NCBI GenBank assembly: GCA_963796125.1
Contig: CAWCKM010000044.1
Span: forward strand, 1 to 53,097
Length of the DNA: 53,097 nt
From: DASPRG01 sp963796125
GTDB lineage: Bacteria; Nitrospirota; Thermodesulfovibrionia; Thermodesulfovibrionales; SM23-35
Direction of reading: 5' to 3'
Below the pieces are notes generated by a model. The model was not told the origin of the DNA and did no database searches. It worked only from the letters and a program-made list of their open reading frames with translations. The position numbers and the translations under genes were made by a program. Shown piece after piece: positions 9,231-19,227 of the stretch. Numbering within the stretch: the first letter of the stretch is position 1; the number at the start of each line of letters is the position of its first letter.

Positions 9231-9475
9231 TAACGGCCCTCAAACACAAGTCGCTCAATGTTCTTCTCTGTCAGTTTCATTTCTTTAGCCTTCTTTGCTC
9301 CATATTTCTGAAGCCTGAAAAATTCTCCTTCAAGTTTTTCCTGCCTGTAGAAGCTGAACATCTCCCTGAACAACTGGCTCTTTGTTTCACCCTTCATTCG
9401 AGCCATTGACTCATATTCCTTTGCAATATCAGGCGGAACAGATACGGTCATCGCAATCCTTTTCCTTGTAGGCAT
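9230..9475 (-). CDS. Ribbon-helix-helix antitoxin
   Basis: An 81-residue protein with KRIAMTVSVPPDIAKEYE near the N-terminus, a classic RHH beta strand followed by helix, then a charged C-terminal tail (KAKEMKLTEKNIERLVFEGR) suited to toxin binding. AGGAGG lies just upstream of ATG. It overlaps the PIN toxin start by one base. Expected to bind and neutralise that toxin and to autorepress. Confidence 0.8.
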   Translation of the reverse strand: MPTRKRIAMTVSVPPDIAKEYESMARMKGETKSQLFREMFSFYRQEKLEGEFFRLQKYGAKKAKEMKLTEKNIERLVFEGR

Positions 9476-10177
9476 AACATACCTCCTCTTTAGTTATTCT
9501 CATGGTATGACAACATAATACCATATCTGCTGAATATTTTAAACCTCCAGAGCCCCTCTCCCCTGGCGGGAGAGGGCAAGGGTGAGGGGGGATGAGGTTT
9601 TACTTATGAACTCCTTAGTAATAGAGCTGGTTTGTTTAAAGTCGATACAAAGGGCAGTCATCACCAGATTTGCCTGGCAGTGTTGCCACCGGCGCTACTC
9701 TTGAGGCGGCGGAGCGGTACATGCATGACAAATTACCATTCATAACAGTATATCTTTTGGGCATTATGTCAACTACTAATAATATGGGAAATGTCCCTAT
9801 GTTTCCCTATGTCATATATTTGCAATGCAGAGACATCTGACATTCAGTTCATCTGTAACAGAGTCCTTCACGGAGCTGTCTAGTCCTTACAATTGCATTA
9901 CCAATAGAAATAGACACTTCTATAAGGGGACTGTAAACTGTTAAGTTACAGACTTACATAAGGAATGATCAATGAAATATAATTTTGTTGAATTGAAGAT
10001 GGCAGCTGCAACATAAAGCAAGGAGAGCTCACCACTGTCGAAAGACATATACATGCAGTGGTAAAGCGTGAGAGTAGGCAAGGAACGTTGTCCTTCACAA
10101 GTAGCAAGGCGCTTCGCAACTTTCGCTATACTGGATCAAGGGGGGGCAGTGGCGAAACGACCATGCCTTTCGTTATC
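9476..10177. other. Gene-free stretch with one C/G-rich palindrome
   Basis: I see no supportable gene. A palindrome at 9553-9592 (CCCCTCTCCCC..GGGAGAGGGC, with GTGAGGGGGG) matches the type found inside the nucleotidyltransferase-kinase gene at 52255-52350. The remainder (9600-10170) has no long frame, RNA gene or clear transposase remnant. Confidence 0.5.
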
Positions 10178-10582
10178 TCATACCCAAACAGTATCCGCTA
10201 AATGCTCCACCTTTTTAAATTCCGGATCGCCGGTCACAATAGCAGCTTTATTTTCTAAAGCAGAAGCAAGAACAAAGCAGTCTGCAAAAGAGATGGCATA
10301 TTGAGCCTTATATTCTGCAGCCTGAAATATCAAATTATTGGGTACCGGCAAGATTGTAAAATGTAGCCGTTCAATATGTGCGAGAACCTCTATTTTCTTT
10401 TGGTCGCCGAATTCCCTTTTTGTTGAGTATATAATCTCGCCCAGGTTAATGGCATTTATGTATTTAGTTGCACCTGACTTTTTTATTTCCTCAAGAAGAC
10501 GGGATACCTTTTCATACCCCTTTTCTTTCTGAAAGAACTTCAAGAGGGCATGACTGTCAAAAATGAATGATGCCCTCGGCAT
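10178..10582 (-). CDS. vapC: PIN-domain ribonuclease toxin (VapC-like)
   Basis: A 134-residue PIN protein of normal length. Acidic residues appear in order: FIFDSHALLKFF (D near residue 9), NLGEIIYS (E near 48), SFADCFVLASALE (D near 100) and IVTGDPEFKKVE (D near 118). The full set suggests an active Mg-dependent RNase. Its start overlaps the antitoxin stop by one base. Confidence 0.9.
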   Translation of the reverse strand: MPRASFIFDSHALLKFFQKEKGYEKVSRLLEEIKKSGATKYINAINLGEIIYSTKREFGDQKKIEVLAHIERLHFTILPVPNNLIFQAAEYKAQYAISFADCFVLASALENKAAIVTGDPEFKKVEHLADTVWV

Positions 10583-10824
10583 TATTTGAACTCACTTTTC
10601 CGTTCCTTAAGGAGCTTCTCCGAGAGAGAAGGTTTAGAGGGCAAAATACCACAAGCTGCCTTGATAGGGTCTTCAACAGGGGGGATAAGATAGATTATAC
10701 CTCCGTATTCCATAATCTGGATTTCTGTACCGGCTTCTATGTGGTATCTTTTCCTCATATCAGCCGGTATAACAATCTGCCCTTTAGACAGGGTCTTTAC
10801 AGTAGCCATGAATCCAACCTCCAT
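10582..10824 (-). CDS. AbrB/MazE-type antitoxin
   Basis: SpoVT-AbrB swapped-hairpin domain: MATVKTLSKGQIVIPADMRK, followed by GTEIQIMEYGGIIYLIP. The frame can start at 10824 (MEVGFM) or 10809 (MATVKT); the second fits the family better, with GGAGGTTGG upstream. The C-terminal tail (SLSEKLLKERKSEF) should cover the PIN active site. It probably autorepresses through the inverted repeat at 10831-10860. Confidence 0.88.
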   Translation of the reverse strand: MEVGFMATVKTLSKGQIVIPADMRKRYHIEAGTEIQIMEYGGIIYLIPPVEDPIKAACGILPSKPSLSEKLLKERKSEFK

Positions 10825-10830
10825 TTAAAA

Positions 10831-10860
10831 AGTTATACGTTTTACTAAAATTGTATAACT
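10831..10860. promoter_or_regulatory. Operator-like inverted repeat of the PIN/AbrB module
   Basis: Perfect 8-bp arms AGTTATAC and GTATAACT with centres 22 bp apart, just upstream of the antitoxin start. The position fits autoregulation by the antitoxin or toxin-antitoxin complex. AT-rich promoter sequence lies between the arms. Confidence 0.65.
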
Positions 10861-11003
10861 TTCAAGAAGGGCTGTCAAGCAGGATAGTTGTCTCGCAGCG
10901 ATCCGTAGTTCTGCAAAAGAAAATATCAGTGACCTCGAGGAATTCCTGAGACAGATAATGAGTTACTTAAAACAGCCTTGATTAAGCTGCGGGGACTGCC
11001 TTT

Positions 11004-13041
11004 TCAGTCTCTTTCAGCCACAAGAAGTCTTGAACTATTCATAATAGAGAAATTGAGGGCTTCAATCATATCCGCAGGGTTAACGTCATATCCTTCCTGT
11101 TTTTTATACGGCATCATGGAAGCTGTTGCCTTTTTCACCTTTCATGATCTTTTTGATCTCAGTCTCTGTCGGTGCTTTCAGTTGCGTTCCCATGGCTTTT
11201 GCAAGCTTGATGAATATCTCCCTGTGAGTTTTTGCCTCTTCCGGAGGTTCGACAGCCTTCTGCACCTTCTTCAATCTGCCGAGGTAGTCAGTTATCGTTC
11301 CATCAGACTCAAGAATGGCTGCAGAGGGAAGCACAATATCAGCCTGTCTTGCAAGAGGTGTGAGATGCGAATTCTGAACAATGAGAAAATCTACGTTAGG
11401 CCTTTTGACTGAAGGTATCTCACCAACAGCATAAAGAACTGTTACAGCGCCTGCCTTTGAGTCCTCTCCCATCATTTCCTTGTATGAACTTCCTTCTGTT
11501 ACAAGACCCATGAGGGTTACTCCCTTTGCATTTGCCTCCAGAGGAACTGCAACGACCTGTGGAACAGGAAGTGACAATTTACTGTGCAATAAGCTGCAAT
11601 GTTTGAAGAAGCGCCATAAAGAGAAGGCGCTGTGAGAATAACAATGTTTGTCGCCTTTGCAAAAAGGTCAGCAGCCTTTCCAAGGTCAGAAGTCTTCTTC
11701 TTCTGGCCTGCTGTCCTGCTGTTCTTTGCTCTTTACTCTTCTGCTCCTCTAATGTCTTTGCAAAGGCTGAAAGAGTTAATGCCTCATCACCCTTAAGGTT
11801 TACTGTAGCAACAGATGCAATCTTAGGTTCGCCTGAATTTATAACGATGAGCTTTGCACCTCTGTCGACTTTCTTTCTTATTATTGCATCGAGGGCAGGA
11901 AGAACCCTTACCCACTGGTCAGGGTTAAGTCCAACAAGGACCATAAGGTCTGCTCCTTCAAGATCTGCACTATCGCCTCTCATCGAATCAGCATCTGCAT
12001 AAAGGCTTACTGTTGTATCAATATTCTTTGTCTTGACAACATCAGAGGCAAATTTCTTTAATGCAAGAGCATCCTCATTCAAAATCCCTGCTGTACTTAT
12101 AAAGCCCGAGGATTTCCCTGCCTTTTTCAGTTTTTCTGAGACAATAGAAATGGCATCATTCCATGTTATTTCTTTCAGTTCATTGCCTACCCTCTTCATC
12201 GGAGAGGTAATCCGGGTCTCACTTTTCAGGGAATCAAATCCAAATCTCCCGATCGCACAGATATAACGTTCGGATGATCCCGCCTCAGCACCTGCATTTA
12301 TCTTTACTACTTCGCCATCCTTTGTGCTGACAATGATGTCGCATCCGTCTCCGCAGGAAAGACACTGAGACTGATTTTTTCATAGTCCCATTCTCTTCCT
12401 TTTCTCCATCTCTCAGCCTCAAGGAGGGCATTCACAGGACATACATCAACACAGCTTCCGCAGAATGTACACTCTGATTCCTGAAGAGGTTTATCACTCG
12501 CTGTGACAACCTTTGAACTGACTCCCCTTCCCATAAAATCGAGGACATTCGTTCCCTGTTCCCTGCATATCCTCACACATCTCCCACAGAGGATGCAGTA
12601 TTCAGGGTCTCTTTTAATAAAGGGATTTGCCTCATCTGTTGGATAACCGAATCTCTTTCTCGTGAAACTTGATTCCTTTATCCCGAAGTCATAGGCATAA
12701 CTCTGAAGCCTGCATACTCCTGCCTTTGTACAGGTCATGCAATCCAAGGGATGCATTGAGAGGATAAGGTCTATGACAAACTTCCTTACCTCTTCAACTT
12801 TTTCTGTCTTTGTATTAACAGACATCCCGTCTTTTACCCGTGTGTTACATGCTATGACAGGCGCCTTCATCCCTTCAATCTCAACGAGACAGAGCCTGCA
12901 TGCACCAACACCCTTCATTCCTTTGAGATAACAGAGATTTGGTATATGAATACCAACTGACTCTGCTGCATCGATTATATTTGTTCCTTCAGGTACCTGA
13001 ACCTCTTTTCCATCTATTTTCAGTGTCACCATTTTTTTCAT
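11004..13041 (-). CDS. NuoG-like Fe-S/molybdopterin-fold subunit (several frameshifts)
   Basis: The N-terminus is a [2Fe-2S] domain (CYLKGMKGVGACRLC), then the HxxxC-type segment HPLDCMTCTKAGVC and a two-cluster ferredoxin (CILCGRCVRIC, CTFCGSCVDVC). The frame breaks near 12365; the next frame gives CLSCGDGCDIIV with a fourth Cys (YICAIG), an N7-like [4Fe-4S] motif, and then a molybdopterin-oxidoreductase fold to NuoG-like NSHLTPLARQADIVLPSAA. Further breaks lie near 11690, 11585 and 11110; the last frame ends at 11004. I see no Cys or Sec in the region that carries the Mo/W ligand in formate dehydrogenases, so it is probably an electron-transfer subunit, not a formate dehydrogenase. It closes the acs-nuo operon. 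Breaks coincide with short A or T runs. Confidence 0.78.
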
Positions 13042-13054
13042 GCAGACCTCCTCT

Positions 13055-13692
13055 TCATATTGAATTATTTATGGAACTAACTGTTTCTTCCTCTATTTCT
13101 CTTGTTATGACCTCAATTGCCCCTGTAGGGCATACCTTTATACACTCACCACACCGTGTGCACCTTTTCTGCCTTATCTCAAAGGGAAGATATCCGGAAA
13201 GATAGGGTTTTTTGATTTCCCCTACTATTGCATCGTATTTACACGCCTCAAGACATTTACCACACATAATACAGAGTTCACGATTTACTACATATTCAAC
13301 GAGCTTGATACATTCCTTCTGAGGACAGGCGCCGGATAAGATGATGATTGAAACTCATCTAATGAACTGGCAAGCGTTTCAGTAATAAATTTTCCTGTTT
13401 TCTTTCCCTTTTATACAGAAGGAACCCTCTATCATTTGAGAGCCGATTCTTTTCAGTAGCTTCAATATCAGAAGGGCTGACATCAGTCTAGATGCTGGGC
13501 AATTCTGATTAACCTGATCTTTGCTTCAGGTGTTCCGAGGGCACAGGGATAGCATTTACCGCACATCGGGCCTGCAAGGAACTCTTCTATATAGTAAAGA
13601 GTCCTCTGAACAGGACAGGCCTTCTCTTCAGCCTCTTTTTTAATATCCTCGAGTTTTTTCTCTTTTTGCTCAGTTAACGTCTCTTCGCTCAT
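13055..13692 (-). CDS. NuoF C-terminal-like Fe-S protein with ferredoxin tail (several frameshifts)
   Basis: Opens with MSEETLTEQKEKKLEDIKKE and then the Cys motif GPMCGKCYPCALGTPEAKIR, resembling the [4Fe-4S] region of NuoF. After at least two shifts the frames carry IGSQMIEGSFC, GKFITETLASSLDEF and SGACPQKECIKLVEYVV, then two [4Fe-4S] motifs, CIMCGKCLEAC and CTRCGECIKVCPTGA. These read as one protein of about 210 residues. It sits between nuoF-CBS and the nuoG-like gene, so it is likely a subunit wiring the flavin module to the others. The exact joins cannot be fixed by eye. Confidence 0.65.
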
Positions 13693-13741
13693 TTCCTTCC
13701 CACCTAATCGTTTATGATTTTATTGCAACTTGCTGCAATGA

Positions 13742-16081
13742 TTAATAGATGCTTTCTGCCATATAACAAATCTCCGGCAGTAAATATGAAACCAGATCTC
13801 TAAATGTAATCATACCTATAATCTTGTCGCCTTCTACGACAGGTAAATGTCTGATCTTCTTTTTACTCGCTACTGATATTGCTGAACTTATTGCAACAGA
13901 TGGATCAAAGGTTGTAATATCCTTTCTCATAATATTTTCAATCTTCTCATCAAAGGATATGTTATTAAAAGCGCACCGTACAATATCTCTCTCCGTAAAT
14001 ATGCTTGCCAGCTTTTTATTTTCATCGACTACAAAGATCCCGCTGATATTCTTTTCGCTCATGGTTTGTACGGCATCCCTTACAGTCTTGTTTTTCTGTA
14101 TGGTTACGATCATTGGATGTTTTGAGTGTAAAATATCTCTCAATTTCATTTTCGTTCTCCCTTCGATGATTTCTATGCCCTCAGGTGGAATTTTTAATTC
14201 CTCCTCAAGTCTTATATGCCTTTCCTTCAGTATCTTTACTGCATTCACAGGACAAACAGTGTAGCAGGACTTGCACTTTGTGCAGTAGTCTTTGTCAATA
14301 AAGAAACCCCTTCTTGTCTCTTTTACTGCATCGAAGGCGCATGCCTGCTTACAGAGGCCACAGAGGATACATTCCCCCTGTTCTATCTTGAATATGCCGA
14401 GCCTGCAGACTTTTGCACTGCAGTATTTATCACGTATGTGCTCTTCATATTCATCCCGGAAATATTTGATCGTCGTGAGAACAGGATTGGGTGCGCTCTG
14501 ACCAAGGCCGCAGAGAGAGCCTCTCATAACAAGTCTTCCGAGCTTTTCAAGCCTCTCTATGTCTCCTTCTTGACCGTTACCTGAGGTAATTTTCTCGAGT
14601 ATCTGAAGCATCTGGTAGGTGCCGATGCGGCAGGGAGGACATTTCCCGCAGGATTCAGACTGGCAGAAGAGGAGAAAATATTTGGCGACATCCACCATGC
14701 AGTTTTCCTCATCCATTACTACCATCCCTCCTGAGCCCATGATGGAACCCACTTTTGAGAGGGAATCAAAATCAACAGGCAGATCAAGATATTGTTTAGG
14801 GATACAGCCTCCTGACGGCCCGCCGGTCTGTACTGCCTTGAACTTTTTGTTCTGTAAGATCCCTCCACCGATATCAAAGACAATCTCACGCAAGGTTATC
14901 CCCATGGGAACTTCAACAAGACCGGTATTTTTGACCTTGCCTGCGAGAGAGAAGACTTTTGTGCCTGGTGAACCCTCCGTACCAATGCTGAGGAACCAGT
15001 CTGCTCCATTCTCAATGATTGGTGGAACACATGCATATGTTTCTATATTATTCAGGTTGGAAGGATATCCCCACAATCCTCCAGATTTTTCAGAAAGCCT
15101 CGGGGGTCTTGGTCTTGGGAACCCTCTTCTCCCTTCCAAAGAAGCGATTAAAGCTGTGGATTCACCACAGACAAAGGCACCTGCGCCTTCCCTGATATCA
15201 ACAGTAAAATGAAATCCTGTACCGAGGATGTTTTTGCCCAGGAACCCCAACGCTTCAGCCTGCCGGATAGCATGCCTGAGGGTCTTAATAGCAAGAGGAT
15301 ATTCATGACGGACATAGATGAATCCATAGGTAGCCTCGATTGCATAAGCGCAAATGAGCATCCCCTCAAGGAGGCTGTGTGGATCTCCCTCCATGATTGC
15401 CCTGTCCATGAATGCACCGGGATCACCTTCATCTCCATTGGCTATAACCATCTTGACCATCCCGGAACCAGAACGTTTTGTATGACCCCATTTTATGCCT
15501 GCTGGAAATCCTGCACCACCACGACCTCTCAGAATAGCCTTCTTAACCTCTTCGAGCACATCGTCAGAACTCATTGAAGAAAACATCTTCTCTGCAGCCC
15601 TGTAGCCGCCAGCAGCAATATAATGATAAATATTAAAAGGATCAATATTGCCTGTATTTCTGAGTGCAATCTTTACCTGTTTCTTATAAAAAGGTACCTC
15701 TTCCATCATTTTATATGGTGGTTTGTGGAAAGAATCTCTGAAAAGAAGATCCCTCACAGGAAGTCCTGTTGAGTACGTCGTGGATATGATCTCTCTTGCT
15801 TTCTCGGGAGTAACCCTCTGATAGAAATAACCATAGGGCTCGACTTTCACGAGGGGGCCCCTCTGGCAAATGCCCTGGCATCCTGTCTTTACTACCTCAA
15901 GCTGTATACCGCCTTTTGAGGCTTCATCCTCCAGTCCCCTGGCAACCTCATGTGCACCCAGGGTGCTGCAGGGAAGGCCACAACAGACTTTAACTCTCTT
16001 TTTATCAGGAGCCAAGACGCCTTCGCTGGAGAGAAAGTCTCGCAGGTCAATAAGATCATGAACACTATGAAGCCTTTTCAT
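13742..16081 (-). CDS. NuoF-like NADH-binding subunit with C-terminal CBS pair, copy 1 (intact)
   Basis: A 779-residue frame. Start set at 16081 (MKRLHSVHDLIDLRDFL); the upstream in-frame extension is translated from a palindromic repeat. Order: thioredoxin-like [2Fe-2S] domain (1-120; VCCGLPC, TGCQGICQRGP), FMN/NAD domain (150-340; RGRGGAGFPAG, GDEGDPGAFMDR), SLBB, [4Fe-4S] region (ESCGKCPPCRIGT), two-cluster ferredoxin (CILCGLCKQAC, CTKCKSCYTVC) and a CBS pair (about 650-779; SIFTERDIVRC, HLPVVEGDKIIGMITFRD). CBS pairs usually bind adenosyl nucleotides, so direct control by AMP/ATP or NAD(P) is possible. The nucleotide-pocket motif reads CGESTAL, not CGEETAL as in copy 2 and the third NuoF at 37824. 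Expected to oxidise or reduce NAD(P) in a soluble bifurcating-type module. Confidence 0.9.
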   Translation of the reverse strand: MKRLHSVHDLIDLRDFLSSEGVLAPDKKRVKVCCGLPCSTLGAHEVARGLEDEASKGGIQLEVVKTGCQGICQRGPLVKVEPYGYFYQRVTPEKAREIISTTYSTGLPVRDLLFRDSFHKPPYKMMEEVPFYKKQVKIALRNTGNIDPFNIYHYIAAGGYRAAEKMFSSMSSDDVLEEVKKAILRGRGGAGFPAGIKWGHTKRSGSGMVKMVIANGDEGDPGAFMDRAIMEGDPHSLLEGMLICAYAIEATYGFIYVRHEYPLAIKTLRHAIRQAEALGFLGKNILGTGFHFTVDIREGAGAFVCGESTALIASLEGRRGFPRPRPPRLSEKSGGLWGYPSNLNNIETYACVPPIIENGADWFLSIGTEGSPGTKVFSLAGKVKNTGLVEVPMGITLREIVFDIGGGILQNKKFKAVQTGGPSGGCIPKQYLDLPVDFDSLSKVGSIMGSGGMVVMDEENCMVDVAKYFLLFCQSESCGKCPPCRIGTYQMLQILEKITSGNGQEGDIERLEKLGRLVMRGSLCGLGQSAPNPVLTTIKYFRDEYEEHIRDKYCSAKVCRLGIFKIEQGECILCGLCKQACAFDAVKETRRGFFIDKDYCTKCKSCYTVCPVNAVKILKERHIRLEEELKIPPEGIEIIEGRTKMKLRDILHSKHPMIVTIQKNKTVRDAVQTMSEKNISGIFVVDENKKLASIFTERDIVRCAFNNISFDEKIENIMRKDITTFDPSVAISSAISVASKKKIRHLPVVEGDKIIGMITFRDLVSYLLPEICYMAESIY

Positions 16082-16110
16082 ATATCGTAGATCTAGTGTC
16101 CAATGGGTCT

Positions 16111-16181
16111 GTGTCACTTCCCTGCATTGTCGGGAATCCTTCTGAAAGCAAAGACAAGATTCTGCGACAAGCCAGAATGAC
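16111..16181. repeat. GTCATTC palindromic repeat, copy 2
   Basis: Reverse-complement relative of the element at 36074-36139: TGTCGGGAATCCTTCTG, AAAGCAAAGA and GACAAGCCAGAATGACAG align base for base over most of the length. It lies just upstream of the first nuoF-CBS copy and would be translated if that gene were called from an upstream Met. Confidence 0.8.
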
Positions 16182-16296
16182 AGAATACGAGGATTCTTAA
16201 ACAACGTTCGAAATCTTCGAAGATTAATAACATATAGTCTAAGTCTAATTAGTTTCTTTACCGGTCATGTGCAAACAATCAAAAGGTATTCTCCTA

Positions 16297-18629
16297 TTAG
16301 TAATTGCGATATCCTACATAAGAAATTTCAGGGAGCAAATAGGAAACCAAGTCTCTAAAAGTAATCATTCCATCAATTTTATCGTCTTCAACAACCGGTA
16401 AATGTCTGATCTTTTCCCTGGAAGCAGTTGCTATTGCAGAACTTATTTTTGTCGATGCATCAAAGGTGATAATATCATGTCTCATTACATTTTCAATAAC
16501 CTCATCGAGATCGATATTTTTAGACATGCACCTTACTATATCTCTCTCAGTGAATATACTTGTCAACTTGTTATTCTCATCTAACACAAATATCCCGCTG
16601 ACATTATGTTCACTCATGGTTTTTATCGCATCTCTGACAGTATGACCTTTGTCAATTGTTACGATCAGAGGGGGTTTTGATTGTAATATATCTTTTAATG
16701 TCATTACGATCCTTTTTTCCACAATCTCTACTTTTTCAAAAGGCATTTTTAATTCCTCTTCAAGCCGTATTTGCCTTTTCTTCATTACTTTCACTGCATT
16801 TACAGGACAGGCACGGTAGCAAGCCTTACATCTTGTGCAGTAATCCCGGTCAATGAAAAAACTGCTCTTTGTTTCGACTATGGCATCAAAGGCACATGCC
16901 TGCTTGCAAAGGCCACAGAGAATACATTCCTCCTGTTCTATCCAGTAGAAACCAATGTTGCAGACCTTTGCCTTGCAGAATTTATCGCGAATATGTTCTT
17001 CATATTCATCACGGAAATACCTTATGGTCGTAAGTACCGGATTGGGAGCAGTTTTTCCAAGTCCGCAGAGGGAGCCCTCTCTGTACGAGTTTCCCAAGTC
17101 TTTTCGAGCTTCTCTATATCGCCTTCCTCACCATCGCCAGATGTTATCTTCTCAAGTATCTGAAGCATCTGGTAGGTGCCGATACTGCAAGGTAGGACAT
17201 TTGCCGCAGGATTCTGATTGTGTAAAGGAAAGGAAAAACTTGGCAATATCTACCATGCAGTTATCCTCATCCATTACTACCATTCCTCCTGATCCCATGA
17301 TAGAACCAACTTTTGCGAGGGAATCAAAATCAACAGGCAGATCAAGATATTGTTCAGGGATACAGCCTCCTGACGGCCCGCCTGTCTGTACTGCCTTGAA
17401 CTTTTTATTGTCTATAATCCCCCCACCGATATCAAAGACAATCTCGCGTAAGGTTATTCCCATGGGGACCTCAACAAGACCGGTATTTAAAACCTTACCT
17501 GTAAGGGCAAAAACCTTTGTGCCAGGTGAATTCTGTGTCCCGATGCTGAGGAACCAGTCAGCACCTTTTTCTATGATGTAGGGAATGTTTGCAAGAGTTT
17601 CGACATTGTTGATGACTGTGGATTTGCCCCACAGTCCTCTCTCTACAGGGAAGGGTGGCCTCGGTCTCGGCATACCACGCTTGCCTTCAATAGATGTCAT
17701 AAGTGCTGTCTCTTCACCACAGACAAAAGCACCTGCACCCTGCCTGATATGAACGGTAAAATCAAACCCTGTACCGAGAATATTTCTGCCCAGGAGTCCA
17801 AGCTCCTCTGCCTGTTTTATGGCTATCTGTAAATTCTTGACAGCAAGGGGATATTCATGACGGACATAGATGAATCCATATTTTGCGCCGATTGTATATG
17901 CGCAAATGAGCATACCCTCAAGGAGGCTGTGAGGGTCACCTTCCATGATTGACCTGTCCATGAATGCCCCGGGATCACCTTCATCACCGTTGGCTATAAC
18001 GATCTTGTTTGTACCAGGGGCTTTTTTAGCGAATCCCCATTTTACGCCGGCAGGGAATCCTGCGCCACCACGGCCTCTGAGGTTTGCCTTTCTTCACTTC
18101 CTCAAGCACATCTTCAGGACTCATGGAGGAAAAGATTTTTTCGATAGCACTATACCCACCAACAGCAATGTAATGAAAAATGTTACGGGGGTCAATCATC
18201 CCGTTATTCCTGAGGGCAACTCTTAGTTGTTTCTTGTAAAACGGCACTTCCTCCATTTTCTCTATGGGATTATCAAGAAAAGATTCCCTGTAAAGAAGTT
18301 CTCTCACAGGAAGTCCGGCAGCATATGTTGTTGAAAGGATTTCACCTGCTCTCTCCGGATTTACTTTCTGATAGAAGTAACCATAGGGCTCTGCTTTCAT
18401 GACAGGTCCTTTCTGACAGAGACCCTGACATCCTGTCATGACGATCTCTACGTCCATGCCCTTTTTTTGAAATTTCATCCTCTAACATCTTCACAACTTT
18501 TCCGGAACCTGTAGCAGTGCACCCGGTGCCACAGCAGATCCGTATCCTGTTTCTATCAGGTCTAAAGATCTCCTCACTAAGACGGAGCCTAAGATTTTTC
18601 AAATCTCCTATGCTTTTTAACCTTTCCAT
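16297..18629 (-). CDS. NuoF-like NADH-binding subunit with C-terminal CBS pair, copy 2 (frameshifted)
   Basis: Tandem paralogue of copy 1 with the same domain order: [2Fe-2S] (CCGTGC, TGCQGLCQKGP), FMN/NAD (GDEGDPGAFMDR, CGEETAL, GLWGKSTVINN), ESCGKC, ferredoxin (CILCGLCKQAC, CTRCKACYRAC), CBS pair (SIFTERDIVRC, HLPVVEDDKIDGMITFRD). At least four single-base breaks (near 18470, 18090, 17190 and 17100). NAD-pocket residues are canonical, unlike copy 1. Start ATG 18629, 11 bp after nuoE. Copy 1 is clean while copy 2 is broken four times, so one may be decaying, or this stretch may be poorly assembled. Confidence 0.82.
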
Positions 18630-18640
18630 GATATTTTAGG

Positions 18641-19126
18641 TTATTCCTCTTCTATTGACTTAATGAGTTTCTCTATCTTCTTTTCTCCTATTTCACCAAT
18701 AATTTCTTCGTTGATTGTTGAGACAGGTGCAAGCCCGCAGCAGCCTAAACATCCGACTGTTTCGAGTGTCAGGGAAAGGTCGCTTGTTGTTTCTCCATCC
18801 TTGATGCCGAATTTTTCCTCGAGTGCGGTCAAGACCTTTTTCGAACCTCTTACGTAACAAGCTGTACCGAGACATACCTTCACGATTTTGTCGCCCCTCG
18901 GCGTGAAGTAAAACATTTTATAAAAACTCGCTACACTGTAAATTTCAGCGAGAGAGAGGCCAAGTTTCTGAGAAAGTTTCTTTAATTCTTCTTCAGGCAG
19001 GTAACGATGCTCTTCCTGAATTTTCTGGAGGGAATGTATCAGGATTCCTCTCTTCTTGTCCTGCTCCTGAAGGATTTGTCCTACCTCTCCAATGTCTTCA
19101 TTAATATCGATTGCTTCTACTTCCAT
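18641..19126 (-). CDS. NuoE-like [2Fe-2S] thioredoxin-fold subunit
   Basis: A 161-residue protein. The N-terminal helical region contains IHSLQKIQEEHRYLPEEEL; the [2Fe-2S] ligands are in CLGTACYVRG and VGCLGCCGLAP, matching the C-x4-C...C-x3-C pattern. It forms the electron relay next to the NuoF FMN. It is followed by nuoF-CBS copy 2 and preceded, 101 bp away, by acsA, so the redox module appears to share the acs operon. Confidence 0.92.
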   Translation of the reverse strand: MEVEAIDINEDIGEVGQILQEQDKKRGILIHSLQKIQEEHRYLPEEELKKLSQKLGLSLAEIYSVASFYKMFYFTPRGDKIVKVCLGTACYVRGSKKVLTALEEKFGIKDGETTSDLSLTLETVGCLGCCGLAPVSTINEEIIGEIGEKKIEKLIKSIEEE

Positions 19127-19227
19127 TTATACCTCCAAAAATGAGAACTCAGAAATTAGAAATGAGAAATTAAGAATGCTCTCAAGCTCCTATTTTTTAT
19201 TTCCCAGTTCCCGGTTCACATTTTTTA

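Noticed and set aside
9600..10170. Degraded insertion sequence or tRNA in the gene-free stretch
   Set aside because: No transposase-like frame, inverted ends or cloverleaf could be found by eye.
14619..15212. 197-aa plus-strand frame inside the first nuoF-CBS gene
   Set aside because: Antisense to a well-supported gene; its composition (Pro/Ser/Arg rich) is that of a shadow frame.
16082..16204. N-terminal extension of nuoF-CBS copy 1 starting at 16204
   Set aside because: The 41 extra residues come from a GTCATTC palindrome and have no counterpart in copy 2.
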